This document shows positions 54,173-63,920 of a DNA stretch of 64,000 nucleotides, one piece after another (the stretch's first letter is position 1; each line of letters opens with the position of its first letter). The position numbers and the translations under genes were made by a program. The DNA comes from Dyadobacter sp. LHD-138. GTDB lineage: Bacteria > Bacteroidota > Bacteroidia > Cytophagales > Spirosomataceae. The stretch is taken from contig NZ_JAVFVU010000016.1 of the NCBI RefSeq assembly GCF_030929615.1, positions 62,001-126,000 of the forward strand, read 5' to 3'. The notes beneath the pieces were generated by a model, which saw only the letters and a program-made list of their open reading frames with translations, was not told where the DNA came from and ran no database searches.

Positions 54173-55630
54173 TTAAGCGATCTTCTTCGCCTTGGAATCG
54201 GTAAGAAGCCAAAGTCCGATAAAAGTGATCAGCCCATTGATAATCAATCTTTCAAAACCGAATTTATAACCATTGAACCATTCCACGGAATGTTCATTGA
54301 TGATATAAGTTGCCACAGGTGCCACGATACAAACCAACGGAACCCAACGGTCCATGACAGGCCTTTTCAGGAAAAGCCCGAATGTAAACAATCCAAGCAA
54401 AGGACCATAGGTGTACCCGGCAAGATCGAAAATAGCCGTGATCACCTCTTTATTATTCATCTTGTTAAACAAAAGAATTACCAGATAGAACAACACTGAA
54501 AAACCCACATGAACCCAGAACTTGATCTTGGATCTTTTCGCCTCTGGCTTCTTTTCAATCTCCATAAAATCGATACAAAATGCCGTTGTCAACGCTGTCA
54601 GAGCCGAATCCGAGCTTGCATAGGTTGCCGCCGTAATCCCCAACAGGAACGTGATGCCTACGGCAATCCCCAGGTGGTTCAATGCCAGCATGGGATAGAA
54701 CTCGTCGGTTTTCACCGGCGTTGGAATTCCTTTCGCAGATGCATATACGTAAAGCAGCGCACCAAGCGATAAAAACATGAAATTCACGATCACCAAAACA
54801 ACGGTAAACCAGAACATATTCTTTTGCGCTTCACCGATATTCTTACAGGTAAGGTTCTTCTGCATCAGATCCTGGTCCATGCCAGTCATGACGATTGCAA
54901 TGAAAACACCCGCGAAAAACTGTTTCCAGAAATACTTCGAATCATTAACATCCCAATAAAAAATCTTCGCATAGCCGCTATCCTGAACCGTATTCCAGAC
55001 ATCGGAAATACCATGCAGGTCCAGTTCTCTTGAAACCAATACAATCGTCAGAATGACAGCCGTTATCAGGAAAAAAGTCTGCAAAGTATCCGTAACAATA
55101 ATCGTTTTCACACCACCTTTAAACGTGTAAATCCAGATCAGCAAAATCGTGATCGCAACGGCAACTTCAAAAGGAACGCCGAGTGGTTTGAACAATGCAA
55201 TCTGTAAAACCTGCGCGGCCACATATAAACGCACCGCCGAACCGACTGTTCTTGACAAAAGAAAAAAGGCCGAACCTGTCTTATACGACCAGAACCCAAA
55301 ACGTTGTTCCAGATATGAATAAATGGAAATCAGATTTAGCCGGTAGTACAGCGGCATTAAAACAGTACCGATAATCAGGTAACCTAAAATGTAACCGATA
55401 ACCACCTGAAAATAAGAAAACTGGATATTGGACACCGCGCCGGGAACCGATATAAATGTTACACCGGATAAGGACGTGCCAATCATCCCGAAAGCAACCA
55501 AATACCAGGGAGACTGACGGTTAGCCGTAAAAAAGGTATTCGTGTCCGCCCCACGTGATGTGTAGACCGACACTGTGATCAGCATTGCAAAATATACAAT
55601 TAGAATAATTAAAGAAACGTAAGGATTCAT
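54173..55630 (-). CDS. sodium:solute symporter (SSS family)
   Basis: The product has 485 residues and about 13 membrane segments. TANRQSPWYLVAFGMIGTSLSGVTF is the SSS start, and GYILGYLIIG and GGVKTIIVTDTLQ are family-typical; ITAATYASSDSALTALTTAF is the sodium-site helix. Substrate class (sugar, sialic acid, amino acid) cannot be told from sequence. Confidence 0.93.
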   Translation of the reverse strand: MNPYVSLIILIVYFAMLITVSVYTSRGADTNTFFTANRQSPWYLVAFGMIGTSLSGVTFISVPGAVSNIQFSYFQVVIGYILGYLIIGTVLMPLYYRLNLISIYSYLEQRFGFWSYKTGSAFFLLSRTVGSAVRLYVAAQVLQIALFKPLGVPFEVAVAITILLIWIYTFKGGVKTIIVTDTLQTFFLITAVILTIVLVSRELDLHGISDVWNTVQDSGYAKIFYWDVNDSKYFWKQFFAGVFIAIVMTGMDQDLMQKNLTCKNIGEAQKNMFWFTVVLVIVNFMFLSLGALLYVYASAKGIPTPVKTDEFYPMLALNHLGIAVGITFLLGITAATYASSDSALTALTTAFCIDFMEIEKKPEAKRSKIKFWVHVGFSVLFYLVILLFNKMNNKEVITAIFDLAGYTYGPLLGLFTFGLFLKRPVMDRWVPLVCIVAPVATYIINEHSVEWFNGYKFGFERLIINGLITFIGLWLLTDSKAKKIA

Positions 55631-55703
55631 TCACCAGCGGGTTTTAAGAACGGTAGATATTAAAAGAGGTAATAAAAGGCTTCGAAAAATCTTCACTTTT
55701 GAT

Positions 55704-55711
55704 TAGATTTG
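55704..55711 (+). promoter_or_regulatory. -7 element before clpS
   Basis: TAGATTTG matches TAnnTTTG and lies 25 bases before the clpS ATG; a weak -33 (TTCG) is at 55681. Confidence 0.45.
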
Positions 55712-55736
55712 CTAAACAAACAGAAATTTGGTTGTT

Positions 55737-56012
55737 ATGCAAGTGCTTATAGATACAGAAACGGAAATTCTGGAAAAAACGGTCGAAACGGATCTAAAAA
55801 AACTGGTTGTTTATAACGATGACGTTAATACATTTGATTGGGTTATAGACACTTTGATAGATGTTTGCAAACATACGAGCGAACAGGCGGAGCAATGTAC
55901 GATTATTATCCACTACAAAGGAAAATGCTCTGTTAAGGAAGGAGAATTTGATGAACTGGCCGGCATGAGGAATGAAATTTGCAGGAGAGGTATTTCAGCA
56001 GAAATTCATTAA
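55737..56012 (+). CDS. clpS: ClpS adaptor of the Clp protease
   Basis: The product has 91 residues from ATG 55737 (an in-frame TTG at 55728 is a less likely start). LVVYNDDVNTFDWVIDTLIDVCKHTSEQAEQCTIIIHYKGKCSVKEG matches the ClpS fold, with the N-degron pocket residues N-D-D and the ClpA/ClpC-contacting segment. It delivers N-end-rule substrates to the Clp unfoldase. The recR ATG follows after 35 bases. Confidence 0.93.
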   Translation: MQVLIDTETEILEKTVETDLKKLVVYNDDVNTFDWVIDTLIDVCKHTSEQAEQCTIIIHYKGKCSVKEGEFDELAGMRNEICRRGISAEIH

Positions 56013-56047
56013 TTACCAACCGACGGTTACTTACTTTATTGCTACAC

Positions 56048-56662
56048 ATGAATTATCCGTCCCGTCTTATTGAGGATGCAGTCAGTGAAATTTCCCGGCT
56101 TCCAGGAATCGGTAAAAAAACAGCCCTACGTCTGGCTTTACATTTGCTGAAACGCGATGAACAGCAAACCCGCGGACTATCCGAGGCGCTTATGAAAATG
56201 CGGACCCAGACCTGCTATTGCAGCCAATGCCACAATATCTCCGATGAAGCACTTTGTAATATCTGCAAGAACCCCAAACGGGATACTTCCATTATTTGCG
56301 TCGTTGTGGACACCCGTGACGTATTAGCCATTGAAGCGACGAGCCAGTTCAAGGGTTTGTATCACGTGTTGGGAGGTATTATCTCCCCGCTCGAGGGAAT
56401 AGGCCCATCGGATCTAAACATTGATTCTTTACTTAAGAGGATTGCGGAAGCCCCGCCAGGCGCCCGCGTGCTGGAAATCATTCTGGCACTTAGTCCGACG
56501 ATGGAAGGCGACACTACTGCTTTTTATCTGCAAAAAAAACTAAAACCAAGCGAAGTCAGGGTAAGTACGATCGCCCGTGGGATTCCTATCGGGGGAGACC
56601 TTGAATATGCTGATGAAATAACACTTGGACGCAGTATCGTTAGCCGGGTGGCTTACGATTGA
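56048..56662 (+). CDS. recR: recombination mediator RecR
   Basis: The product has 204 residues from ATG 56048, the usual length. It has the helix-hairpin-helix [20 protein letters not shown], a four-Cys zinc motif ([18 protein letters not shown]) and the TOPRIM core ([15 protein letters not shown] and [16 protein letters not shown]). With RecO it loads RecA at gapped DNA. The gene runs nearly into the superoxide dismutase gene (26 bases). Confidence 0.96.
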   Translation: MNYPSRLIEDAVSEISRLPGIGKKTALRLALHLLKRDEQQTRGLSEALMKMRTQTCYCSQCHNISDEALCNICKNPKRDTSIICVVVDTRDVLAIEATSQFKGLYHVLGGIISPLEGIGPSDLNIDSLLKRIAEAPPGARVLEIILALSPTMEGDTTAFYLQKKLKPSEVRVSTIARGIPIGGDLEYADEITLGRSIVSRVAYD

Positions 56663-56688
56663 TTGTTTATCTTAAAATCATAGCAACG

Positions 56689-57399
56689 ATGAATAGAACA
56701 GATTTTTTGCGCACCCTGGCCGGCAGTACTTTGGCCGTTGGTGCGATGGCTGATTACGCATTCGCAGAAACTTCATCCGGAATTTTGCTTGAGAGTGCAC
56801 CTTTCAAACAAACACCGCTATCCTACGATTTCGGTGCGCTGGAACCTAGCATAGATAAATTGACGATGGAAATACATTATGGTAAGCACCATGCTGCCTA
56901 TGTAAAAAACCTGAATGACGCAGTAAAAGGAACTGAATTCGAGAAAAAAACGCTTGAAGAAATTGTAAAAACAGCAGGAAAGGCTCCGGCTGCCATTCGC
57001 AATAACGGCGGCGGGCACTGGAACCATACGTTCTTCTGGGATATTATGGCACCCGGCAAAGGCGGGGCGCCCAAAGGTGCCGTAGCGGATGCGATCAACG
57101 CACAGTTCGGTTCTTTCGATAAATTTAAAGAAACATTTGGTAAAGCTGCTACCACGCGTTTCGGCTCGGGATGGGCATGGCTGACTGCCAAAAACGGGAA
57201 ACTTACGGTGAGCTCTACACCCAATCAGGATAATCCGCTGATGGATATTGCCGAAGTGAAAGGAACGCCGGTTTTAGGGCTGGATGTCTGGGAACACGCT
57301 TATTACCTGCATTACCAAAACAAACGTGCAGACTACATCACTGCATTCTGGAATGTTGTAAACTGGGATAAAGTGGCTGAGAATTTGAAGAAAGCTTAG
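56689..57399 (+). CDS. exported superoxide dismutase, Mn-type
   Basis: The product has 236 residues. Residues 1-26 form an export signal ([26 protein letters not shown]) with only single arginines, so Sec or a weak Tat route. The SOD domain has metal ligands H63, H113, D199 and H203. G109 and Q180 (in PNQDNPLM) occupy the positions that in E. coli MnSOD are Gly77 and Gln146, which argues for manganese rather than iron. It removes superoxide, here probably in the periplasm. It follows recR. Confidence 0.92.
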   Translation: MNRTDFLRTLAGSTLAVGAMADYAFAETSSGILLESAPFKQTPLSYDFGALEPSIDKLTMEIHYGKHHAAYVKNLNDAVKGTEFEKKTLEEIVKTAGKAPAAIRNNGGGHWNHTFFWDIMAPGKGGAPKGAVADAINAQFGSFDKFKETFGKAATTRFGSGWAWLTAKNGKLTVSSTPNQDNPLMDIAEVKGTPVLGLDVWEHAYYLHYQNKRADYITAFWNVVNWDKVAENLKKA

Positions 57400-57411
57400 T
57401 TTTTAGTTGAA

Positions 57412-57457
57412 AGTGGAGCGTTGAAAGTGCAGTACTTTGAACTTTCAACGCTCCACT
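57412..57457. terminator. 17-bp perfect hairpin between SOD and TPR genes
   Basis: AGTGGAGCGTTGAAAGT and ACTTTCAACGCTCCACT are exact complements around a 12-base loop. It lies between convergent genes and likely ends both, though the T run is short. Confidence 0.75.
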
Positions 57458-57462
57458 AAATG

Positions 57463-58809
57463 CTAATTACAATAAGTACTGATCACCTTGTAAGAAGCCA
57501 TGTAGCCCAGCTCGCCTGATTTCGACAGATCCAGACAGCCCTCGTTCACTTCCCCGAGACTGTGTTTGATAATGCCCCTGATGTAATAGGCTTCCGGGAA
57601 ATTTGATTTCAATTTGATGGAACTGCTGAAATCCAGCACCGCCCCCATCTGGTCTCCAATGGATGACTTAATTAATCCTCTTGAAAAATAAGCAACTGAA
57701 TAAGTAGGGTTCAATTCCACCGCCGTGCTGATATCCAGCAAAGCACCTTTACTGTCTCCGCTCTTGGATTTACTCAAGCCCCGGATGTAATAAGCCTCCG
57801 AACGTTCCGAAGTAAGGTCATCAATTTTGATGTGTTCTTTCACCTGATTGCGTAATTCGTCCAGTATTCCCTTATTGATTGGGCCTGTGTACTGGATTTT
57901 CTTAGGGTCCGAAACATAGGTATTTTTCAGCTCAATGGCCTTTGTCAAATCGGCGATCGCACCGCGTTGGTCGTTTAGTTTGCTTTTGGAAAAACCGCGA
58001 CCGTAGTAGGCTTTGTAATTTTCAGGTTCTAGCTGCAAAGTTTTATCATAATCAGAAATGGCTCCCTGATAATCTTCAATTTTATTTTTTGCGAAACCTC
58101 TTTTGTCGTAATAGTTACTTTCATTCGGACTCAGCTCAATGGCTTTCGTAAAATCCGCTGACGCTCCCTGGAAATCATTCAGCTCAATTTTAGCATTTCC
58201 TCTTCCCGCATAAGCGCCCGCACGTTTGGGACTTATTTCAATCACGCGTGAAAAATCGGCTAAACTTCCCGCATACTCATGCAAATGCTGCTTGCAATTC
58301 CCTCTTGCATACAAAGCGGCTACATCAGCCGGATCCAGTGCCAGCGCTTTATCAAGATCAACCATCGCACTTCTGTGGTTTTCAAGTTTGGCATAACTCA
58401 CGCCCCGGTTGTAGTAAGATTTTGCATCCTCAGGACTTAGTTCGATGGATCTTGTGTAATCCTGAATGGCCGCACGGTAATCATCCTGCATACTTTTACT
58501 CACGCCACGGCTTTGATAATACAGGGCTTCCTTAGGATTAATTTCAATGGCACGGTCATAATCAAGAATGGCACCGCGATGGTCTTTGAGATTTGCCTTG
58601 GCCAATCCCCGGTTAAAATAACTGGGTGCGTGATCAGCATTGATTGAGACGACTACACTGTAAGCCTGAAGTGCGCCGGCAAAGTCACTGGCTCTGGCCT
58701 TGTTGTTCCCTTCTTCAAAATATTCCGCAGCGGAACGTTGTCCAACGGATAGGTGTGGTAGAAATAAAACAGCAAATAGGAGTAAAAACAGGGATTGTCT
58801 TAGTTTCAT
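57463..58809 (-). CDS. TPR-repeat protein, secreted
   Basis: The product has 448 residues from ATG 58809 (signal peptide RQSLFLLLFAVLFLPHLSVGQ). At least ten 34-residue TPRs follow in the pattern GAILDYDRAIEINPKEALYYQSRG, most with ADFTKAIELSPN-like ends. The last part ends GCLDLSKSGELGYMASYKVISTYCN. A periplasmic or surface scaffold is the likely role; a partner is not shown. Confidence 0.88.
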   Translation of the reverse strand: MKLRQSLFLLLFAVLFLPHLSVGQRSAAEYFEEGNNKARASDFAGALQAYSVVVSINADHAPSYFNRGLAKANLKDHRGAILDYDRAIEINPKEALYYQSRGVSKSMQDDYRAAIQDYTRSIELSPEDAKSYYNRGVSYAKLENHRSAMVDLDKALALDPADVAALYARGNCKQHLHEYAGSLADFSRVIEISPKRAGAYAGRGNAKIELNDFQGASADFTKAIELSPNESNYYDKRGFAKNKIEDYQGAISDYDKTLQLEPENYKAYYGRGFSKSKLNDQRGAIADLTKAIELKNTYVSDPKKIQYTGPINKGILDELRNQVKEHIKIDDLTSERSEAYYIRGLSKSKSGDSKGALLDISTAVELNPTYSVAYFSRGLIKSSIGDQMGAVLDFSSSIKLKSNFPEAYYIRGIIKHSLGEVNEGCLDLSKSGELGYMASYKVISTYCN

Positions 58810-58948
58810 GAATGTATAATTTTTCAACACGAAGGATTTAAAAATATCTAATTTTGCATAAAAGTATTCAAATTCTGGTTGAGCACAGCAAACCGAAGAT
58901 GTATTTTTTGAAGTCTTGGCATAGAATTAATATCTTGGATAAAATTCC

Positions 58949-58956
58949 TACTTTTG
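58949..58956 (+). promoter_or_regulatory. -7 element before the thioredoxin-like gene
   Basis: TACTTTTG fits TAnnTTTG 53 bases before the ATG at 59009. A second match, TAATTTTG, lies at about 58850 upstream. Confidence 0.4.
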
Positions 58957-59008
58957 CTTATAGAAATTTTTCTAACTCGCCCAATTTTAAACCATTACAA
59001 TTTTTACC

Positions 59009-59554
59009 ATGGGAAGTACTCCAAAAAAAATATTAATTTTCGGTTTATCTATTCTTGCATTTATTGCTGTTTACTTCGCGTTGTTTGCTCCAAAAACAGA
59101 TTCACCCCAAACGGCTGAAAATCCGGAATCGGCTCTTCCGACAAACTCGTCTGTATACCTTTCCGCTCTGACCGATCTGGAAGGAAAAGCAGTCACGATG
59201 GATGAAAATAAATTGATCTTTCTCAATGTCTGGGCGACATGGTGCGGTCCCTGCAACATGGAAATGCCGGGCATTCAAAAATTATACAATCAGTATAAGG
59301 ACCACAAAAAGATTGACTTCTATATCGTTTCAGACGAAGATGCAGAAACTGTGAACCCATTTATCGCCCGGAAAGGTTATCAGCTTCCGTTTTACCAATT
59401 CACCGGCGCCTACCCACCTGCTTTGGACGGCAATGCAATCCCGAGAACTTACATCATATATAAGGGTAAAATTATTGCAGAGGAAACCGGGGCTTCCCAG
59501 TGGGACCGCCCGGAAGTTATTGAGTTGATCGAGAAACAACTGGCTGAAATATAA
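59009..59554 (+). CDS. TlpA/ResA-like thioredoxin-fold protein
   Basis: The product has 181 residues. An N-terminal membrane anchor (7-27) is followed by a thioredoxin-like domain with active site W78-C79-G-P-C82 and cis-Pro segment NAIPRTYIIYKGK. It faces the periplasm and should reduce or keep reduced cysteine pairs, for example in cytochrome c maturation. It stands alone between terminators. Confidence 0.9.
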   Translation: MGSTPKKILIFGLSILAFIAVYFALFAPKTDSPQTAENPESALPTNSSVYLSALTDLEGKAVTMDENKLIFLNVWATWCGPCNMEMPGIQKLYNQYKDHKKIDFYIVSDEDAETVNPFIARKGYQLPFYQFTGAYPPALDGNAIPRTYIIYKGKIIAEETGASQWDRPEVIELIEKQLAEI

Positions 59555-59568
59555 ATCTGCCCTTAATA

Positions 59569-59608
59569 CATAAAAAAAGCGATCCGGAATTTGGATCGCT
59601 TTTTTATG
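59569..59608. terminator. bidirectional terminator before azurin
   Basis: CATAAAAAAAGCGATCC pairs with GGATCGCTTTTTTATG (one extra A) around a 7-base loop. Confidence 0.88.
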
Positions 59609-59621
59609 CATTAGCTAAGGA

Positions 59622-60116
59622 CTATTCTACGATGAAAGTACCTTTCATCAACGCGTAGTGACCTGGGAAGCTGCAAATGTAAGTATACGTTCCTTTTTTA
59701 GGCGCTGTAAACTCAATAGTATCGCTTTCACCACCGCCTATCAATTTGGTATGTGCGATGATGCTTGCTTCTTCAGACTTAGGAATATATTCAGTTTCTC
59801 TTGCAGCAGCAGCTTTTCCGGCAAATGCAGCAACATCAGTTCCGGTTTTTAGCAATACGAAGTTATGCCCCATAGCAGCTTTGGCTAGTTTACCAGAGTG
59901 CGTAAGTGTAAGTTTCACTTTTTGTCCTGCCTTTACCTTAACTTCTTTAACATCAAACTGCATTGCATCACTACCTTTAATCACGATAGTTTTTGCTTGC
60001 TTAACCTCACGTACTTCAGAAGTGCTAAGTGATTTTGCGTGTAATGGACTAACAGATACCGCTCCGAAAGCCATAACTGCGGCAAGAAGCAATGCGCTGG
60101 ACTTAATCATTTTCAT
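59622..60116 (-). CDS. azurin-like blue copper protein
   Basis: The product has 164 residues from ATG 60116 with a signal peptide (to about residue 27, SPLHA). The type 1 copper set is complete: H84 (GHNF), C148, H153 and M157 in ICSFPGHYALMKG, with C-to-H and H-to-M spacings the same as in Pseudomonas azurin. It is a periplasmic electron carrier. No denitrification or cytochrome gene is adjacent. Confidence 0.93.
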   Translation of the reverse strand: MKMIKSSALLLAAVMAFGAVSVSPLHAKSLSTSEVREVKQAKTIVIKGSDAMQFDVKEVKVKAGQKVKLTLTHSGKLAKAAMGHNFVLLKTGTDVAAFAGKAAAARETEYIPKSEEASIIAHTKLIGGGESDTIEFTAPKKGTYTYICSFPGHYALMKGTFIVE

Positions 60117-60218
60117 ATTAGGATATGGATAAACTTTATTATTGAAAATTAACTGGCGCAAGTTAGTATATGGATTTATAAAAAAACAATCCATTAACAA
60201 ATGTTTGAATATAAAATG

Positions 60219-60821
60219 TCAGAAAAGGATTTTATACTGATCCCGCACGGCCTTCCCAACGCAAATTATAGACAAAACCACGATGTAATGACTGAGATCC
60301 AGGGGATGCATGGGCAACGGTATTTTTTGGGATTTGGCCGACAAAGCCAAAAGGGTCATGGCGAATACAACCCATAAGGCGCTCTTCTGACGATAAGCCA
60401 ACCCGAGACAGGAAGTACACAGCGTCACGACAATGCAAAACGGCTGGATGATCCAGCCGACATATTCAACCTTATAAAAAAGAATACTGAGGAAAAGTGC
60501 CATCCCAAACAAGATCGTAGCCCCCAACACCATGTTGCTTACCTGATAACGCATGATCAGACTGTAAGACGCCACAACCAGACAAACGGCCCCCAGGGTA
60601 GTTTCGGCAACTGTTGTGACGGTATGCACAAACCGGAGGTCTTCCCAACCGGCAAATACCAGCAATTCCACACCCGCATTCAATGATATACTTAACAAAA
60701 AAATGCCCCATAACAAGCGGCTCTGCAAGTTCTGGGACTTAAAATACTTCAAAAAAACAAAGACACCGGCCGTACTCAAAACAAGATTGGAAAAGATGTG
60801 GGAATTCGTCAGTATATTCAT
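60219..60821 (-). CDS. membrane protein of unknown function (DUF6962-like)
   Basis: The product has 200 residues from ATG 60821 and seven hydrophobic segments, with few charged residues (SAKSQKIPLPMHPLDLSHYIVVL near the end). The layout matches small 7-TM proteins found in Bacteroidota; no catalytic motif is seen. It is transcribed toward the azurin gene. Confidence 0.7.
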   Translation of the reverse strand: MNILTNSHIFSNLVLSTAGVFVFLKYFKSQNLQSRLLWGIFLLSISLNAGVELLVFAGWEDLRFVHTVTTVAETTLGAVCLVVASYSLIMRYQVSNMVLGATILFGMALFLSILFYKVEYVGWIIQPFCIVVTLCTSCLGLAYRQKSALWVVFAMTLLALSAKSQKIPLPMHPLDLSHYIVVLSIICVGKAVRDQYKILF

Positions 60822-60870
60822 GGGCAATTTTAAACATTATCGATAAAGCAATTTACAAATTATAGTTTCA

Positions 60871-60902
60871 TTTTGCTACTTCGTGCTTTTCGTCCTACTT
60901 TT
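60871..60902 (+). promoter_or_regulatory. promoter before sucD
   Basis: TTTG near 60871, about 20 bases of spacer and TACTTTTA at about 60895-60902 fit the Bacteroidota promoter with one mismatch. The sucD ATG is 24 bases further. Confidence 0.5.
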
Positions 60903-60925
60903 ACCAAAAAAACTGATTTACCAAC

Positions 60926-61804
60926 ATGAGCGTTTTAGTTAATAAAAATTCTAAGATTATAGTTCAGGGATTTACGGGTTCTGAGGGTTCTTTTCATGCC
61001 CAGCAAATGATCGAATACGGAACTAATGTAGTTGGCGGTGTAACGCCAGGCAAGGGAGGACTTTTCCACCTTGACCGCCCTGTATTCAATACCGTAGATC
61101 AGGCTGTTCGCGATACAGGAGCTGACGTAGCGATTATATTTGTACCGCCAGCTTTTGCTGCTGACGCTATTATGGAAGCTGCTGACGCGGGTATTGGCGT
61201 AATCGTTTGTATTACCGAAGGAATCCCTACCAAAGATATGATGCAGGCTAAGCAATATATTCAAGGTAAAAACACCCGTCTGATCGGCCCAAACTGTCCG
61301 GGTATTATTACAGCCGGAGAGTGTAAAGTAGGTATCATGCCAGGCTTTATCTTCAAAAAAGGAACCGTGGGTATCGTTTCCAAATCGGGAACATTAACTT
61401 ACGAAGCCGTAGATCAGCTTTCACGTGTAGGTCTTGGACAAACCACAGCAATCGGTATTGGCGGTGACCCGATTATCGGAACAACAACCAAAGAAGCTGT
61501 TGAATTGCTTATGAATGACCCTGAAACTGAGGCCATTGTTATGATCGGTGAAATCGGCGGAAGCATGGAAGCTGACGCTGCAAACTATATCAAAGCAAGC
61601 GGTAACCTTAAACCGGTTGTAGGTTTCATCGCTGGAAAAACGGCTCCGAAAGGACGTCGGATGGGGCACGCGGGTGCAATCATCGGTGGCGCTGACGATA
61701 CAGCAGAAGCTAAAATCCGTATCATGGAGGAATCCGGTATCTTCGTTGCAGAATCTCCTGCATTGATCGGCGAAACCATGCTTATGGCATTAGGAAGAAA
61801 ATAA
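60926..61804 (+). CDS. sucD: succinyl-CoA ligase, alpha subunit
   Basis: The product has 292 residues. [21 protein letters not shown] is the CoA-binding start, [21 protein letters not shown] and [14 protein letters not shown] follow, and [13 protein letters not shown] holds the phosphorylated histidine. It joins succinyl-CoA cleavage to nucleotide phosphorylation in the citrate cycle. The beta-subunit gene sucC is not next to it. Confidence 0.96.
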   Translation: MSVLVNKNSKIIVQGFTGSEGSFHAQQMIEYGTNVVGGVTPGKGGLFHLDRPVFNTVDQAVRDTGADVAIIFVPPAFAADAIMEAADAGIGVIVCITEGIPTKDMMQAKQYIQGKNTRLIGPNCPGIITAGECKVGIMPGFIFKKGTVGIVSKSGTLTYEAVDQLSRVGLGQTTAIGIGGDPIIGTTTKEAVELLMNDPETEAIVMIGEIGGSMEADAANYIKASGNLKPVVGFIAGKTAPKGRRMGHAGAIIGGADDTAEAKIRIMEESGIFVAESPALIGETMLMALGRK

Positions 61805-61862
61805 TTACGATATCTTAATATTTTATGAAAGGGCTGGGGAAACCCCGCCCTTTCTTGTAGCA

Positions 61863-63044
61863 ATGAAGTCAATTCATTCACTGCTTTTTCTGCTCGTTAT
61901 TACGGCATCTCTTTTCGCCGACACAGTTGCACGGGGCGCCACCAAGGCATTGCCACCCGAGCAGTTTTTTCCTGTTTATGACTATCAGAACGACTGGCTT
62001 GTTTACAGCGGCCAGTACAAAAACTATGTCCCTTTCTCCAAGGGGATCAATGAAGGCACCCGTTCAGTAAGTTTATATGTCGACTTACTTAAAAATCGAC
62101 GATATTTTCTCCTTGTAAAAGCGGAAAACGAAAGTTATCTCTTTCTGGAAGGCGCCCTTCAAAAAAAAATAAATAAAGATGAATGGCTGGAACTGAACAT
62201 CGACAGCCTTTTCAGGACATACAAAAAGGAAGAATTACTGCTTTCTATCTACGGAAATTCGGGGATTGAAGACAAAACAGTCTTGATCTGTCATAAGAAA
62301 CAATCCGGTGCAGTAGGCATATTAGAGAAAACGGCCTCCACACTGATTAATATAAAACCAATTAATTTTTCACCTTTTGGTAATTTTTCAGTACTTGCTA
62401 TGTTAATTATTCTGATACTAAATGTCTGGATATTTAACCTGAATCCGCTGGCTTTTTCGAGGGTCATCAACCCGCTGGAATTTTTCAATAATGACCCCAG
62501 AGAGCAACTTTCAAAATTGAATAAACCATACAGCAACAATGTGATATTTCTGGTCATTATTGTATCCATGCTGATGAGTTTCCTGCTGATATTTTTTGCC
62601 CACAACAAGCTAAATCTGTTTTCAGTCGCCTCCATTTTGTCCGAAGAATCTAACGTTTTAGAGTTTCTTGCCGATTTTTTTATTCTTTCCACAATCTTTC
62701 TCCTCCTGATTTACGGGAAGTACGTTTTCATGGTTTTGGTTGGCCAAATGCTCAATCTTGACAAACTTGTTGATACGCTGTTCCTCAAAATAATACAATC
62801 CTCGTATTTCTTTTATGTGGCCTTGTTTCTCCTTATTTTTATGCTGAGTACAGACAATGCCATGTGGCTCGTTCCGCTGCGTCCCTACATCATGTTTCCC
62901 TTCCTGATTTTCTATATCATCCGGTTCGTAACGCTATATGTTGTGACGAAGCCTCCCACATCATTTATTAATCTCTATTTATTTTCGTACCTTTGCGTCA
63001 TCGAAATAATCCCGTTGATTATCGGCATAAAGTTCGCTATTTAA
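61863..63044 (+). CDS. DUF4271 membrane protein
   Basis: The product has 393 residues. A signal peptide (to about residue 22) is followed by a soluble periplasmic domain (about 25-170) and seven membrane segments (LAMLIILILNVWIFN onward). The membrane half with FNNDPREQL and LRPYIMFPFLIFYIIRFVTLYV is DUF4271, which in Bacteroidota commonly sits before hemD, as here (42-base gap). Its role is unknown. Confidence 0.88.
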   Translation: MKSIHSLLFLLVITASLFADTVARGATKALPPEQFFPVYDYQNDWLVYSGQYKNYVPFSKGINEGTRSVSLYVDLLKNRRYFLLVKAENESYLFLEGALQKKINKDEWLELNIDSLFRTYKKEELLLSIYGNSGIEDKTVLICHKKQSGAVGILEKTASTLINIKPINFSPFGNFSVLAMLIILILNVWIFNLNPLAFSRVINPLEFFNNDPREQLSKLNKPYSNNVIFLVIIVSMLMSFLLIFFAHNKLNLFSVASILSEESNVLEFLADFFILSTIFLLLIYGKYVFMVLVGQMLNLDKLVDTLFLKIIQSSYFFYVALFLLIFMLSTDNAMWLVPLRPYIMFPFLIFYIIRFVTLYVVTKPPTSFINLYLFSYLCVIEIIPLIIGIKFAI

Positions 63045-63086
63045 GTTTCAGGGATCATTTTGAAATTAAACTAATGAGAATTATAC

Positions 63087-63869
63087 ATGAGTGAGACCAT
63101 CAAATTTGATCAGGATCGGCTCAAAAAGGTTACCAGTATTCTGGTAAGCCAATCAAGGCCGGCCGACGAAAATTCACCTTATTTTGAGATAGCTAAGAAG
63201 TATGGTATTAAAGTGGATTTTCGGCCATTTATCCAGATAGACGGAGTCTCTTACAAAGAGTTTCGTAAACAAAAGATTAATATCCTGGATCACACGGCAG
63301 TGATTTTCACAAGTCGTAATGCCATTGACCATTTCTTCAGAATTTGTACTGAAGGACGCATTGAGGTCCCGGCTACTATGAAATATTTCTGTATATCCGA
63401 GCAGACAGCAAACTATCTGCAGAAATATATAGTGATTCGTAAACGCAAAATTTTTTCCGGCACAAAAACAGCGGTTGAGCTGATCGAACTGATCCGCAAA
63501 CACAAGAAAGAAAAATTCTTGTACCCTTGTTCGGATGTCCGTAAAAATGAAATTCCTGAATTCGCGGATACAGAAGAATTTCAGTTTACAGAGGCGACGA
63601 TGTATCAGACAGGCTCCTCGGATCTTTCCGATCTCGAAGACGTGTATTATGATATTATCGCCTTCTTTAGTCCTTCGGGAATAAAATCACTGTTTGACAA
63701 TTTCCCTGATTTCAAACAAAACGTTACGCGTATAGCCGCTTTTGGGCCCACAACGGCCAAAGCAGTAGAGGATGCAGGTTTAATTCTTGATATTCAAGCC
63801 CCTCTTCCGAATGCACCTTCGATGACCGGTGCGCTGGAGTTGTACATACGCAAGGCGAATAATATTTAA
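63087..63869 (+). CDS. hemD: uroporphyrinogen-III synthase
   Basis: The product has 260 residues. The two-lobed HemD pattern is seen: VTSILVSQSRPADENSPYFEIAKKYG, AVIFTSRNAIDHFF, KEKFLYPCSDVRKNEIPEF and IAFFSPSGIKSLFDNFP, then AAFGPTTAKAVEDAGL. It closes and flips the last ring of the tetrapyrrole in haem synthesis. Sequence conservation in this family is low; the set of motifs and the DUF4271 neighbour support the call. Confidence 0.9.
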   Translation: MSETIKFDQDRLKKVTSILVSQSRPADENSPYFEIAKKYGIKVDFRPFIQIDGVSYKEFRKQKINILDHTAVIFTSRNAIDHFFRICTEGRIEVPATMKYFCISEQTANYLQKYIVIRKRKIFSGTKTAVELIELIRKHKKEKFLYPCSDVRKNEIPEFADTEEFQFTEATMYQTGSSDLSDLEDVYYDIIAFFSPSGIKSLFDNFPDFKQNVTRIAAFGPTTAKAVEDAGLILDIQAPLPNAPSMTGALELYIRKANNI

Positions 63870-63884
63870 CAGAATCTTACGTGT

Positions 63885-63920
63885 AAAAAAGGCCGAGAAA
63901 TTTTCCCGGCCTTTTTTATT
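63885..63920 (+). terminator. terminator after hemD
   Basis: AAAAAAGGCCG pairs perfectly with CGGCCTTTTTT around an 11-base loop and may work in both directions. The last 80 bases of the window show no gene. Confidence 0.85.
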
